A stretch of 64,000 bases of DNA from Cladochytrium replicatum. Lineage: Eukaryota; Chytridiomycota; Chytridiomycetes; Cladochytriales; Cladochytriaceae. The stretch spans positions 186,001 to 250,000 of the forward strand of contig JAHLKD010000058.1 in assembly GCA_025526935.1 (NCBI GenBank), in the 5' to 3' direction. A model generated the notes under the pieces. That model had not been told where the DNA came from. It ran no database searches and saw nothing but the letters and a program-made list of their open reading frames with translations. Position numbers and translations under genes: made by a program. This document shows positions 22,930 through 34,006 of this stretch, one piece after another (the stretch's first letter is position 1; the number at the start of each line of letters is the position of its first letter).

Positions 22930-23839
22930 ATGGTGCGCTCTCACTCCAGCCCAGTTCTAAACGAGATGCCCGGAAAGTACACAGTCCGCTCAAGTTCTGC
23001 TCGTGGTGGTGCTAACCACGGCTGGCTGCACACCTTCCACACCTTCTCCTTCGCAGACTACTACGATGCAAAGTTCTCGGGTTTTGGCCCATTACGAGTA
23101 CTCAACGAGGACTTTGTAAAGCCCGGCAAAGGCTTTGGTACACACCCCCACAAACACTACGAGATCTTCTCTTACGTTGTGCGTGGAGCACTGGAGCACA
23201 AGGACTCCATGGGAAACGTTGAGAACGTTGCTCGATCGTGGGTTCAGCACACTACTGCCGGTACCGGAATAACACATTCAGAGGTATGCCAGTTCAACAT
23301 CGTCCAATTTTTAGAATGTTGTATTAACCTATCGTGCTCTTCAGATGAATGCCAGCAAATCAAAGAAAGTCCACTTCCTACAGCTCTGGGCACAACCATG
23401 GGAATCCGGCCTCTCTCCATCCTTCGCTCTTAAATCCTTCCCCGACGAAAGCAAGGTCGGCCACCTCAGACCCGTACTCGCTCCCGCACTTACCGGCAAA
23501 GTGAAGCTCAACAGCCTCGCCGAGCTCCTTGGCGACGACGTGATCAGGATTAATCAGGACCTCTACATGTTCGCCACGATCTTTGAGGCGAACGGCGCTG
23601 GAACGCGTTCCGTCACGCACACCCCACTCGGTGCCGAACCAAGCTCGAAGCGGAAGATTTATATCCATGTTGTGATGGACGAGACTTCGGATGGGGTAGT
23701 TGTGAATGGAAAGCAAACGCTAAAGCCTGGAGACGGGTTGTTTGTGGAAGGGGTTACGAGTTGGGAGACGATTGAGATTAGTGCAGCTGGTCACCAGCGG
23801 GCAGAGTTTGTTTTGTTGGACATGACACCAATTGATTAA
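22930..23839 (+). CDS. Pirin-family cupin protein
   Basis: Pirins are two-cupin iron proteins; members act as quercetin dioxygenases or transcription cofactors. One intron (23284-23344) joins GTGITHSE to MNASKSKKVHFLQLWAQPWE. The N-cupin carries the iron ligands in FGTHPHKHYEIFSYVVRGAL and the E of THSE. The C-terminal cupin follows (NQDLYMFATIFEANGAG, YIHVVMDETSDGVVVNGKQT, KPGDGLFVEG). The length of about 280 residues is normal. Two in-frame ATGs exist, 22930 and 22966; the second (MPGKYTVRSS) aligns with the start of the truncated copy upstream and may be the true start. Whether it is cytosolic or nuclear cannot be told. Confidence 0.88.
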
Positions 23840-23945
23840 GTTAACCATAATCTGTGTAACCCATCAGCTGTATTCTAAAGCCCGGCCAATTCTATGCATG
23901 AGCAGGACATTTTAATTTTTGTGGAATGAGTATTCTCAAACAAAC

Positions 23946-25672
23946 TCAGATGATGTATTGTTGAAGTTTTTCCAAATCAACATCAGTGCTTTTGGCAGTT
24001 TCGACCACATGCGAATCAGTGCTGCTGGTACCAGATGACATCACCTGTTCCAATTTTTAGTTTTGATCGATAAAAGCCCATCAGGGAACTTACCATCATC
24101 CTCGACAAATTTGCAGTTGTTCATAGATCTCCATAGCGCAACGAAGAACTGGGTATCATCACTGATGTAGTACTTGCCAAGAACACCCTTGACAGCTTCA
24201 GTAGCCTCAACAGCTGAATACCGATTGATTCGTCAGCGCTAATCTACAGTTGTGAAATCTCACGAAAGACTCACCGTGGTAGAAGGGCATGGTCGCAAAC
24301 AAGTGGTGAACAACGTGCGTGTCAGTGCTAAAGAAAAGGTTCTCGTCAGCGACCGCTACTTCTCCGCAAGAATCAATTTGTAATTACATGTGGTGGAAGA
24401 AGTAGTTCAAAACTGGCCCAAAGCTTCGGTCCACAGTCGATAAAGCTCCACGCACGAAGTTGAACTGTCCATCGCGGTAGTGAGGCACCTTAACATCCGT
24501 GTGCTGCAAATACGTCAACATTGTGATCCAAAAGTTCACACCGAGGTATCCGATCAGGTAGTACTTCACGACGGCGACGAACCCGTGCAGCGAACCCGCG
24601 TATGTGAGCGCCGAGATCGTGGCCAGGAGACCGAGGTTCGAGATCAGCACACCGGTGTACTGGTGCTTCTCAAAGATCGGGGCGGTGGGAAGGTAGTGGG
24701 AGGTCCATTCGGGGTAAGGCTGGCCCGAGGCGTTGACGAGAAGGTATGCGGGCCAGCCAAAGATGAGCATGCAGATGGTGTTGTAGAGAATCCCGAGGGG
24801 GATATGGCCCATGATTCCGTCGCCGTCGTTGTGGGCGTCGTCGGTTTTGGGAGGGAGTCCTTTCGTAGCAGCGTACTCGCTTCGAGTGGGTGGAATAAAG
24901 ACTGGTGCAGGAGAAGAGCCAACATATCATAAAATGAGAATCTGTATATGTTTGAAGTTTGCGAGTTTCGTCAAATACCCATGTCACGCTTCATGTGTCC
25001 ATTCCCCTTGTGGTGTTTCTGTGAAGTTCATGAGCAACGGTGTCTATGATCAATACTGTTGATGGCTCAATACCGCATGAGAATATTTCCACGAGAAGAA
25101 GGGAACGAGAAGGCTGCTGTGCAAAATGAAGCCGACAACATTGTTCACCGATTTGTTTTCGGAGAATCCACCGTGACCACATTCTATCCAAAACAAATCG
25201 CAATATAAGTCATTCGGCAGATCGATCGTATATCCAACAGAGTTCCATACCGTGGGCGAGAATCCAAATGCCGGTGAAGAAAACGCTGTTTCGACAAAGG
25301 CAACGCCACTTTAAACAACAAGATTGTAAGCGGTGACATCATCAACCTCTACCTCTGAGCAATCCAGTAAGCGGGCCACAGAACGTATGGCAAAGCCCAG
25401 TGAACAGATGTGCCCAGCGTATCGATCCATGTGCCGACATAGAACAAGGCACCGATCAACACAAGATCATGAGCGACCCATCCTAGAGAGTGAACCAGGG
25501 ACCTCTCGAAGCAGTGAGCCGGTATCGCGTCCTTAATCTCCTTAAGTGTAAGGTCGGGGACCACGAAATCCTTTTGTTCTTCAGGGGGGCTGTTCTTGGA
25601 GACAGCTTTGGGACTCTTCTTGGTTGAATCATGATCACCTTTCCCGGCGCGACGGATGACAGACGGAGCCAT
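23946..25672 (-). CDS. Delta-12 fatty acid desaturase (FAD2-type)
   Basis: This is an endoplasmic reticulum membrane enzyme introducing a second double bond into oleoyl chains. It starts [20 protein letters not shown] and reaches the family signature [20 protein letters not shown]. Membrane segments follow. Three histidine boxes are present: [15 protein letters not shown] (about 25190), [13 protein letters not shown] (about 25010) and [15 protein letters not shown] (about 24300). After the second box comes a region with [20 protein letters not shown] and [20 protein letters not shown]. The C-terminus is in a small last exon, [20 protein letters not shown], ending at 23946. Box spacing and the AHCF motif favour delta-12 over delta-15, but regioselectivity cannot be settled from sequence alone. 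PXMP4 lies upstream on the same strand. Confidence 0.9.
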
Positions 25673-25978
25673 TGACTCAGACTATTCACAATCCAAGATC
25701 GACGAAGACCGAGAGTAGAATTTGATTGCCACGCGGGGTCCAAATTAACACGAGGCAAAAGAAAAGAGATCGCTTCAACAGTCGACGTGGCTGATGGCCG
25801 GATGAAAGGATCAGCAATTCTCCGATAAGGTTCGGATCGACAATTGAAAAAGGGATGCACAGGGGCTTGTAGGCTACTAATACTATATGATGCACGGTGG
25901 TGGTGCTGTCTATAGGATGCACCGCTGTTACAGCTGCTGCAAATAAAGAACACGGCCAGTCTCTACATTCCAAAAATA

Positions 25979-26818
25979 TTAAAGCTTGTTGACCCATAAC
26001 AAATCCGTGACCGAACTGAATAAGTTCGAGTCCTCGTAAAGGTATACCATAGAGGACCGGAGCGAGCCTTGGAGAGTGTCGCGGTGGTGCTTGAAGAGCC
26101 ACATTACAATAGCTGGTAATAAAATGGTAAATTGGTTGTAGTTACATAAACTAACCCAACCCGACACTCACCCCAAGTCAATGAGGCGAAAATGGTGTAT
26201 CCATGCGGTACGGATGGGATGACTTCTTGCTTTACAGCCAATTTCGCCATTCCGACAGCAATACGAGAGAAGACGTAGAGGACGATCTGATGTAGACGAA
26301 CGATACAAGTCAGAAATTGGCACTGCATCAAGCATTCTTGGTTCACCTGATTGTTGATGTTTGTGTCTTCACCGAACACAATGTATCCGCCAACGAGTCC
26401 TGCCAAGAACGGATCGACGTGGTGCTCCTTGCCTCCTCGTGCTCGCTTCAACACCACCAGAACTGTTTTATAAATTGTGACAAAGTACGCAAGGTTACGG
26501 GAGTGAGTGAATGTTGCCTTGAAAATGGCACGCATCTTCACTGGCAAGCTTCAACCGACAAGTTGTCAATGAACAAAGTAATGGTGCTCTGGGGTTTCAT
26601 AATTACCTCCCCTGTCGGAACATAAATGTCATCACCAACGCATGCGGGAAACGAATCTTCGCACCTGTTGAAATGCATTGATGTCAGTTAGTCAGACTCA
26701 AGTATGAATTATTAAGCCCACCATAGACAGCGCCATTTCTGAATCCTTTGATGATGCTGAAAAGGTCAGCGTAATCTGGGTTCGAGATGATGGTATTGAT
26801 AGAGTCGACGAGCGGCAT
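25979..26818 (-). CDS. PXMP4: Peroxisomal membrane protein PXMP4
   Basis: PXMP4 is a small integral peroxisomal membrane protein of the Tim17/PMP24 group; its biochemical role is not well defined. The exons read MPLVDSINTIISNPDYADLF, IIKGFRNGAVYG, GAKIRFPHALVMTFMFRQGS, LPVKMRAIFKATFTHSRNLA, HHVDPFLAGLVGGYIVFGED, VLYVFSRIAVGMAKLAVKQE, and IVMWLFKHHRDTLQGSLRSS followed by MVYLYEDSNLFSSVTDLLWV. They align segment by segment with animal PXMP4 (for example FRNGSLQEKL, GGILVFGENNNINSQ, LYEDSNVW). Splice joins are canonical, for example GGGGAG before GTAATT. It is transcribed in the same direction as the desaturase, about 300 bp apart, which may simply reflect density. Confidence 0.92.
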
Positions 26819-27867
26819 TGTACTGGGCGAATGTCTGAGCTGGGCGAATGAGTCTTAAGCACCGTCGGTAGGTTTCGGGCAGCGTGGAGCAGTCAGTCGG
26901 GATGTGTGTCTGTGTCCTCCCGATCGAGAATGAATGTCGCAAGAGAGATGCAAGAAGCCGAGACTGACGTAACACCGCAAAGGCGACCACACGTGAGAAG
27001 TTGAATTGATGTGGATTTCACGTGGGGGTAGTCAAATTTGGAGCTTTCAGCAGTGACGATACGGACTTGGAGTGTCAGAGTCTGAAGTGTGCACACAGGA
27101 AGTTGAGTGGTAGAGAGATCTACACGGCAATTTAATCCACCAAACCGGAGCATAAGGGATGCAGGCTTAACAGACATCCGCTCAATAAATGGTCCCGATC
27201 AAGAGCAAGCGATTAGCTTGTTAGTGGGCCGAGAAGTTCCTTGAAGCAAATTATGGTTTTCAACTTTCGATCGAAGTTTACTGCAGTTGGGAAATGAACA
27301 AGATTGTCAGACTCAACTGTAAAGTTGTCAACTTTGGCCTTCCCATTGTATTTTTATGCACTCGTCTCTCCACAATGACCCTTTGAATTCAGGTGACCTT
27401 TATGCTTACTCGTGTGCCACGTGGGGGCCTCAGACAGTTGCTACAAACAGAGCAATCCATTTGCACCTCCATTCTCATTCTCATTGGGAGCGACCGTGGC
27501 GTGCCATGCCTGCCTTCGCATGACCAACCCACCCAGCAGCGTTAAGTCGCCTGACCGCGCCCCCCACTGGCTATAAGAGCCTTTGCTCGCTCCTAATTTT
27601 ACTATATCATTCAATCAAGAACTATCCTTCCCTCCTTGTATACTCTCGTGTTTCAACACCGAAACGTGACAGTTAACTTGGAGTGAGAGTAGTTTTTGCC
27701 ATTCTATTTGCCCCTTTCTCAAGAAATTCTACTGCTAAGAATTGTGTGCCTTTCCGGGAACGACAAAGCGGGTGTAGTTCTTTGACGGGAACTTGGCCTC
27801 TCCGGCTCCTTCAGCTTGATCGGGTTCGAAGATACTTTCCGGTTGCTAATCCACCATATTCAGCGTG
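26819..27867. other. Intergenic with an orphan TATA-type promoter
   Basis: A clear TATAAGAG at 27572-27579 on the plus strand sits in a CT-rich leader-like context, as for a strongly expressed fungal gene, but no plus-strand gene follows before the minus-strand C2-like gene. A 94-codon minus-strand frame at 26893-27177, just upstream of PXMP4, has no recognisable family. No gene is called. Confidence 0.35.
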
Positions 27868-29120
27868 TTACACGATGGCGGAATTTTTACGTACGTTTGA
27901 TGATTCGAGCAAGTGATTGTGCAGAAACATCAGCCGCCCTATCCGATCTGAATTGGAATAGTACTTTCGGAGATGAGAACATGTCACCAACGACATAGCT
28001 GGCCATACCTTTTCTCGCTGTCCACTCAAGTTATTCATTTCTTTCATTAGGAGGGAGGGCTGATATTGTGTTTCTTCCAAATCGTTTAGTAACGGCTTGA
28101 TTTCCCTCCCGTAACTTAAGTACGCCTTTTGACGAATTGGAACAACCACTGGGTGCGGTGTAGCGCGGACTGCAAGAACAGGCTCATTTGCCTCTGCGAT
28201 TTCTTTTCGTGGCATGATTCGAGGAAGCAGGGAATACTGCGTCAGGTCTTGGGGTGAAGTATCATCTTCACGAAGCTGTTGAGCGTCAGATTACAATTTG
28301 CGGTTCGTAGGTGCACATTACCCATTACCTGGAAGGAATAACCATACCCGAACATCCCATAGTTGAATGTTAGCTCGATGTCAATGTCCCCAACACGCAA
28401 ATGATCGTTCCACAGATCGTACGTGCCCGCAATCGGCGATGCCTGAGCGTATTAGTAACTATCTCACACGGCAAAATTTGATCACATCAGCTACCTGTAT
28501 TAGATCGTGAAGGTGGAATGCGATTGATCCCATTTCCAACTGTCGCTCAGGCTTGCTTCCGTCAAAGCCCATCACTCGAATCCTCAAGAGATTATAGGGA
28601 TGCCTCCGATTCCGCACGATCTTTACATATATGAGAGCAGCATAGAACTTAACGAATCTTCTACTCACAGTAACTGGGAAGTGTTTGGTTTGATCCCATA
28701 CCATTGCCCCGCGAACGATTCGAACAACTCTGGTACGCTTAATAAAGTTGCGTATCGTCATCACGCAAAAGTGGTTGTCGCACGTTGTGACCTTGCCTAG
28801 AGAGATGCTCGATAATATTATCGCTCAATCTCAATTCTTTACTCACGCTCAAACTTGAGCATCGTTACGCTCCGAATTTTAACGCCCAGGACACCGTGCT
28901 ATAAACACCTCATTAAATGCAGCTCTTTTTACAGTTATTTTCCTACTAAAGCTGGACGAACGCTTTCTTCAATCGAAAGGTATCGTTGAATCGCTGCGGC
29001 ATCGTCCACTTGATTTCCAGCGCTTGCTGATTCAGTATCCTTATCTTCTAATAAATTCTCTTCGCTTGCGACCTCCGACATGCTCTTAAAGAGCGAGGTG
29101 ATACTCAGTGCTTCAGCCAT
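27868..29120 (-). CDS. C2-domain-like protein, unknown function
   Basis: The first exon begins MAEALSITSLFKSMSEVASE and is acidic and Ser-rich. After an intron ending TTTATAG, the protein continues HGVLGVKIRSVTMLKFER, then TIRNFIKRTRVVRIVRGAMV, KIVRNRRHPYNLLRIRVMGF and ERQLEMGSIAFHLHDLIQ, later RVGDIDIELTFNYGMFGYGY. This order of strands, opening with G-x-L-x-V-x-I and closing with a G-x-x-x-x-x-L-x-D-L strand, is that of a C2 beta-sandwich. Acidic calcium ligands are not evident. A later exon, IAEANEPVLAVRATPHPVVV, may be a flexible tail. The last exon after GQREK could be read through or spliced, so the C-terminus is uncertain. Confidence 0.5.
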
Positions 29121-30891
29121 GTTTGGAATTTAGCGCGACTGCAATTAGGCCAGAAAAGGAAAGGTTGTGCATTCAAGCCAACCTTGACAGCACGAGCAGA
29201 AGAGCTTGATGCATACGTGTGGTTGGTACAACGAGATGCTCTGTGACACACTACAATTCTTTGGAGAACTCTGAAAAGCTCTTTCTCAGAAGTACTTGGG
29301 CTACTGCATGCGACGTGTAGAGCTCTTACTACATTACTACGTAATGATGGAATTGGCTTTCAAACTTCTCAGAACAACGAATAGTTCTCGCCCCTGGAAA
29401 CTCCCCCTCTCCTTACCACTAGGCGACAGGCGGCTCGTCTGCGGGTCCGTGCACCCCCAACGCGGTATAAGACCAAAAAATAAACATAAAATGAAGTGCG
29501 AAAAACAGAAAGCGAAATGGAGAAGAAATAAAAGGAAAAAGAAAAGGACGGAAACAAGTTCTGAAAATTGAAATTGTCCCTTCTGGAATCCCCGCAAATC
29601 GAAATTTTGGTCGTTGGCGAGGAATTGGTGGGCCGAAAAAATGCGTACAAATTGAATTTCGCCGCAGAGAGCATTATAGCCGTCGAAAAATGAAGAAAAT
29701 TCAAAGCTTCATCTCCATGTCATCCTGTATAGATACAATGAAATTATGAGTTCTACTGGAGAGAGAAAGGAAGAACAAGAACATACCTGATGTGATTGCA
29801 TGTAACCCATAGTCAGCAGGCTCCTCAACAAAAACACACACTTGGTGAATCGCGACAGAGTTATGGGCTTCAAGTTTATAAAACCTTTTTTGGTAGATGT
29901 TGTTCGGTGATTGTGAAACTGAGAATAGGCGTGTATTTATACGAAATCGCGTGGGGCTCGGCCAGAAAGGGGGGATAGCCATACCCACTACAAAACTGGC
30001 TTAGCGATTAGTATTGCGCACGGGCATAAAAATAAGCTCGTGCGTACATGGAGCGTACACCTAGGTACACTCCAACCCGCTCGATCGACGGTGTGCACGA
30101 GCAAAGTTTTCAAATGTTGTCGAGCTGCTCACGTCAGCGTTTGTTGGGTCCGGATTGCGACTCGATCAGCAGAAGAGGCTCAAACTTGATTTGAATCACA
30201 CAGAGTTTGGAAAGTCGCCCCATCTGAACAAAACGTTGCATGTTATCTGGCATATTATCGATCGACTTCGAGGACTCCTACGCAAAACTCGTCCCGTTTC
30301 TCGTGTTTGATAGATGTATCTAAATTTTCTGTCGATGTTGGTGGCAACGTCGTTGAAAGAAAGTATTTTAATGTAGGAAACCTGCCACAGAAAGCGGGGA
30401 CTGAATACAGCCGAAAGGATTGAGTGATCCAATGATGTGAACATAGTTTATTCAGGTCACTTGAAGTGACTTAAGAAATGGCACACGAGTTATTAAAGTG
30501 TTGAATCAATTTTCGATCTCTTACTTGAACGCTGAATTCGTGCGAAAGGAACTTCGAAGAGCGACATACAAAGCCGACACAGAACGGGCATATTGATGCA
30601 GCCATGACGGAAGATTCGTATGGCGGCTTTTTCGCACAAAAATTGTGAGGACTCCACAGCAACGTTTCATGTTTCATCGTCGCTCTTTCAAAATAGCGTT
30701 TTGAGGTCAGTCCTTCCAGATTTCATACCTTTCCTTAATTGATCTCGTAGTCTAAAAAGAAAACATCTGGGATTATTTAAAGAGAACCCAAATCACCCCT
30801 TTTGCTTTCCCAATTTCTTGAATTGCAGCATCTTGTGACATCGGTTTGGTACCGAGAAATGAAGTCGAAGTGAACATTTTGGCCATTCATT
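29121..30891. other. Long intergenic stretch, no gene seen
   Basis: No coding region could be supported on either strand. Purine-rich tracts near 29480-29570 produce spurious Lys-rich frames. No RNA gene is recognised. Confidence 0.35.
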
Positions 30892-30937
30892 ATTATTTTT
30901 GTTCCACCGGCTAAATTATTTTTGTTCCACCGGCTAA
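30892..30937. repeat. Perfect 23-bp tandem duplication
   Basis: Two exact adjacent 23-bp copies (30892-30914 and 30915-30937) containing GTTCCACCGGCTAA lie directly before the ATG of the alpha/beta hydrolase gene, probably in its 5' leader. Confidence 0.85.
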
Positions 30938-30946
30938 ATTTTGTGG

Positions 30947-32050
30947 ATGAGAGGTGTAGTTCGAATCGAGAATTGTGCGATCCCGGCCACAGACAATTTT
31001 CCAATCGTTGCTTCTCGATTCTCGCCGTCAGCTAGCGATGATGAAGGCCTTACAGATGAACTAGTTTCAACTGTTGTGGTAATCCAATGTGAGCACAAGA
31101 AATGTAAATATTTTCAGTTGCAATCTGAGCCGTCCTGTTGTCATTCAGCTGCCCTGGGAACGTCTAGAAAGTATTACCACGATTTCGCCCTATATCTTGT
31201 TGTCTGTGGTGTACCGGCTGTCTACACATATGACCTACGTGGACTAGGCGATTCTCTTTTCCCCACTCCAGAGAATCTTCAGGCAACCCGAAGAGAACAG
31301 TTCCGATTCGCACGTGAGAACAAAGACATCACAGTTCTGGATCACTGGGTATTTCGAGACCAGATTGGTGTGCTCCAATATGTGCGAAAGGTCCACCCAC
31401 ACAGCGAGATCGTAATCGTCGGAAACAGCCTCGGCGCACAACTTTCCCCTGCAGCCATGGTGGAATCGGAGGGATCGCCACCGCTCGTTTCCCGATGCCT
31501 ATGGATCAGTGCGTCCAACACTTACTACCGCTACTTCCGAAATCCCTACCGAATCAAGATTTTTGGGCACTACATTCTGCCGTCTTCATCGAAAAGACTT
31601 GGCTTCACGCCTGCAAAGGTCATCGGATTGGCCGAGCACCCGCTTCCGCTCGGAGTTGGACTGGAATGGTTCAAGGCTACAAACCACCCACGATACTTTT
31701 GTGGTATCTCGGAGAGTATGGACAAGGTTTATAAATCGGCGCAGGGCAAGGTTCTTTCACTGAGCTTCGAAGACGACCATCTGTTTCGAGCGGGCACGTT
31801 CAAATCATGGCTGAGGGAGCTTGGATCTCGTGTCGAGAAAAGATGGGTGCATTTTACAATAGCGAAAAGGGCGAATTTGAGCATGAAGGAGCTCATCTTG
31901 GAGGGAAGGGTTGGAGGTTCGGTAGGACATTTGAAGTTTTTCAAGGAGGAGGTTGGTGGACGACTTTGTCTGTGGGAAGCTATCCTGCCCTTCCTAATCA
32001 CAGGGAAGTTTCCTGAATGGTCGGGCCAACCACTTCACGCTAAACTTTGA
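30947..32050 (+). CDS. Alpha/beta hydrolase, COG4757 type
   Basis: This is a serine hydrolase-fold protein of the family annotated in bacteria as predicted alpha/beta hydrolase COG4757; the substrate is unknown. One intron (about 31089-31148, GTGAGC to TTCAG) joins STVVVIQ to SALGTSRKYYHDFALYL, restoring the usual first strand and oxyanion region. Then come VYTYDLRGLGDS, the nucleophile elbow GNSLGAQ (Ser in G-N-S-L-G), and the family-specific lid motif RLGFTPAKVIGLAEHPLPLG followed by VGLEWFKATNHPRYFCG. A late Asp (SFEDDHLFRA) and a distal His (VGHLKFF) would complete the triad. Length is about 350 residues. No signal peptide or membrane segment is seen. The ATG at 30947 follows a 23-bp tandem repeat. 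Confidence 0.78.
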   Translation: MRGVVRIENCAIPATDNFPIVASRFSPSASDDEGLTDELVSTVVVIQCEHKKCKYFQLQSEPSCCHSAALGTSRKYYHDFALYLVVCGVPAVYTYDLRGLGDSLFPTPENLQATRREQFRFARENKDITVLDHWVFRDQIGVLQYVRKVHPHSEIVIVGNSLGAQLSPAAMVESEGSPPLVSRCLWISASNTYYRYFRNPYRIKIFGHYILPSSSKRLGFTPAKVIGLAEHPLPLGVGLEWFKATNHPRYFCGISESMDKVYKSAQGKVLSLSFEDDHLFRAGTFKSWLRELGSRVEKRWVHFTIAKRANLSMKELILEGRVGGSVGHLKFFKEEVGGRLCLWEAILPFLITGKFPEWSGQPLHAKL

Positions 32051-32209
32051 TGGTTCCTACAATGGTACTTTCTCCAATATACCAAGAATGTACATTCAAA
32101 GATCAGATCTGCGACAAAAAAAATGTATTGAGAACTTTATTTCTGAAAAGGGATCAAATGACTGTGGTCTATCTAAATGCGCATCAGCATTCTATGAATA
32201 TGCATAAGC

Positions 32210-33474
32210 TTAGGAAACAGTGATGGTGGGAGCAGCGGAAGCAACAGTGGTTGTGGTGGGGATCACCACATCGGGGCCACAAGTTGGAGCGGCCGCCCAA
32301 GGGTCCACCGAGACTGTAGGAGCCTTGTCGTTGATGACCTCGGCACGAACGAGGACGGGGATCGACGCTCCGGTAGAGAGGGAGAAGGCACGGTGCCCGA
32401 GCACCTTCAGCATGACACCGATCGCTCCCGAGTGGCTCGTGAAAGAAAGGAACGTGCCGCGGTCGTTCGTGAAGATATCATCCATCAATTTCTTCAAACG
32501 CACAAACTCGGCTGATCAAAATTAAAGCGGTACAAATTAACTCGAATTTCGCGATTAGGGTGTTGACGGCATACCGCTGTCACTCTCACGAAGCGGGCTG
32601 TAAAGCAGATCGTCTTCGGTAAAGCCGTTTTCGAATTCATAGCTCGGGAACGCAGCATGGATCTGCGACTTCTTGCTGCGGCGATCGCAGGTGTGCTGCC
32701 CAATGCTCTCGCGCATGAACTCCTTAACGATGACCTTGAACGGACGGTCGTCGGGGAGGGTAAGGTTTGCAAAGGTCAATGTCGCGGTCTGAAGGCATCG
32801 CCAAAGCGGAGAGGTGTAGTAGCTCTCGGGGGCAGGAAGCCCATTATTTGCAAGCGCATCGACCCAAAAAGCATGGGCGATCGCGGTCTGTGCTTCACCA
32901 GCGGGGGTGACATGAGCATCGGCCCACGAGACGGTTCCGTTACCATCAATCAAAGACCAGTAGCTTATAGTAAAGGGTTAACACCAAATGAATTTACTTG
33001 TTCTTAACTCTATTCTCACCAGTTCCAGGCTGGGGTGCCGTAGAAGGATTCAGCAACGTTATGGTAGCCTTGGCCGTGACGACCCATAATGAGCACCTTG
33101 TACTGAACGTTGTCGGGGGAGTTCGCATTCAAGGACGTGACGTAGTTTGCGAAGCGAGCCCATCCCGGTTTCTTGCCGGTGGGATCAAAGGTTGCATCCG
33201 TTTCGTATGTTCTGTTAATCAGCCCAAGGTTGTTTGTGGCCTGAGAAAACAACAAACTTTGTCGGAACTACTTCTTGAACAGGTCGGTGCTTTTGTGGCT
33301 TACATAGTTGAAGGTTGAAGGGACAGTGTTTGGGTCATCTTGCATGAAGAAACCAGTGATGGTGGTGTAGTTGATGTAAGAGTTGGGGGAAGGGCGAGGA
33401 ATGCACTTGACGGCATTGGCCACAGGTGCCAGGAGCGCGGCGATTGCAAAAGTAGAGGCAACTGCACTCTTCAT
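32210..33474 (-). CDS. Secreted histidine phosphatase (phosphoglycerate mutase-like)
   Basis: The N-terminus MKSAVASTFAIAALLAPVAN is a signal peptide, with predicted cleavage after NAVK or nearby. The catalytic core shows the RHG motif in VLIMGRHGQGYHNVAE, where the His forms the phospho-intermediate. A GFFMQDDPNT lead-in precedes it and YYTSPLWRCLQTATLTF (second Arg) follows it. ESIGQHTCDRRSKKSQI and the second catalytic His in FTSHSGAIGVML complete it. This arrangement is that of fungal PMU1-like members of the branch. The C-terminus is Thr/Val/Ser-rich (VVIPTTTTVASAAPTITV), possibly a wall or membrane anchor signal. Four exons with short introns. The substrate (phosphate ester or phytate-like) cannot be assigned. 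Confidence 0.85.
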
Positions 33475-34006
33475 ATTGTTCGGGTGCTGTTTGCACGGGC
33501 TTCCTCTCCATTTTATTCTATGTGAACGCACGCTTAGCGAGGAAAAACTTAGTGCCAGGTTCGATGATGAAAATTTTCAAAACGAATAGCAAACGCACGC
33601 GCCGGGAGTTTAAGCGAGGGGGATACGGACATAGCGTACTCCCATTTCATTTCACCGTGGGACATGACACAGACGGAGTTTTACAATCGCCTAGAATGCG
33701 AATGTCAATCCACTGTGTCAGCAAGGTCATCTTAGTGCCGACAATGTACTGAAAAATGGGTGGTGTAGACGTGTTGAGGCTTCATTGCAGTGAAATGGAC
33801 AATCCACTGTGAGCCAGCTCACAAACACAGTTGCACAGCAGCATCACGAAGTGCTATCATTCAATACATACTGGATAGCTCGCTAAGTGAGTCGTTGAGC
33901 TGAAAAAGCCCTCGCCGCTCGCAGCTCGCCAGCTTTTCTGTGATTGTTGTGTGATCTCTCATATTAGTGCGTCTCCACTATCAAATGCAAACAAATAACC
34001 GAGTCA
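33475..34006. other. Intergenic, no gene seen
   Basis: This is the upstream region of the phosphatase and the downstream region of MAM33. No coding or structural signal could be supported. Confidence 0.4.

Noticed and set aside
29480-29575. Lys/Arg-rich plus-strand frame
   Set aside because: It comes from a purine-rich low-complexity tract, with no splice context or homology.
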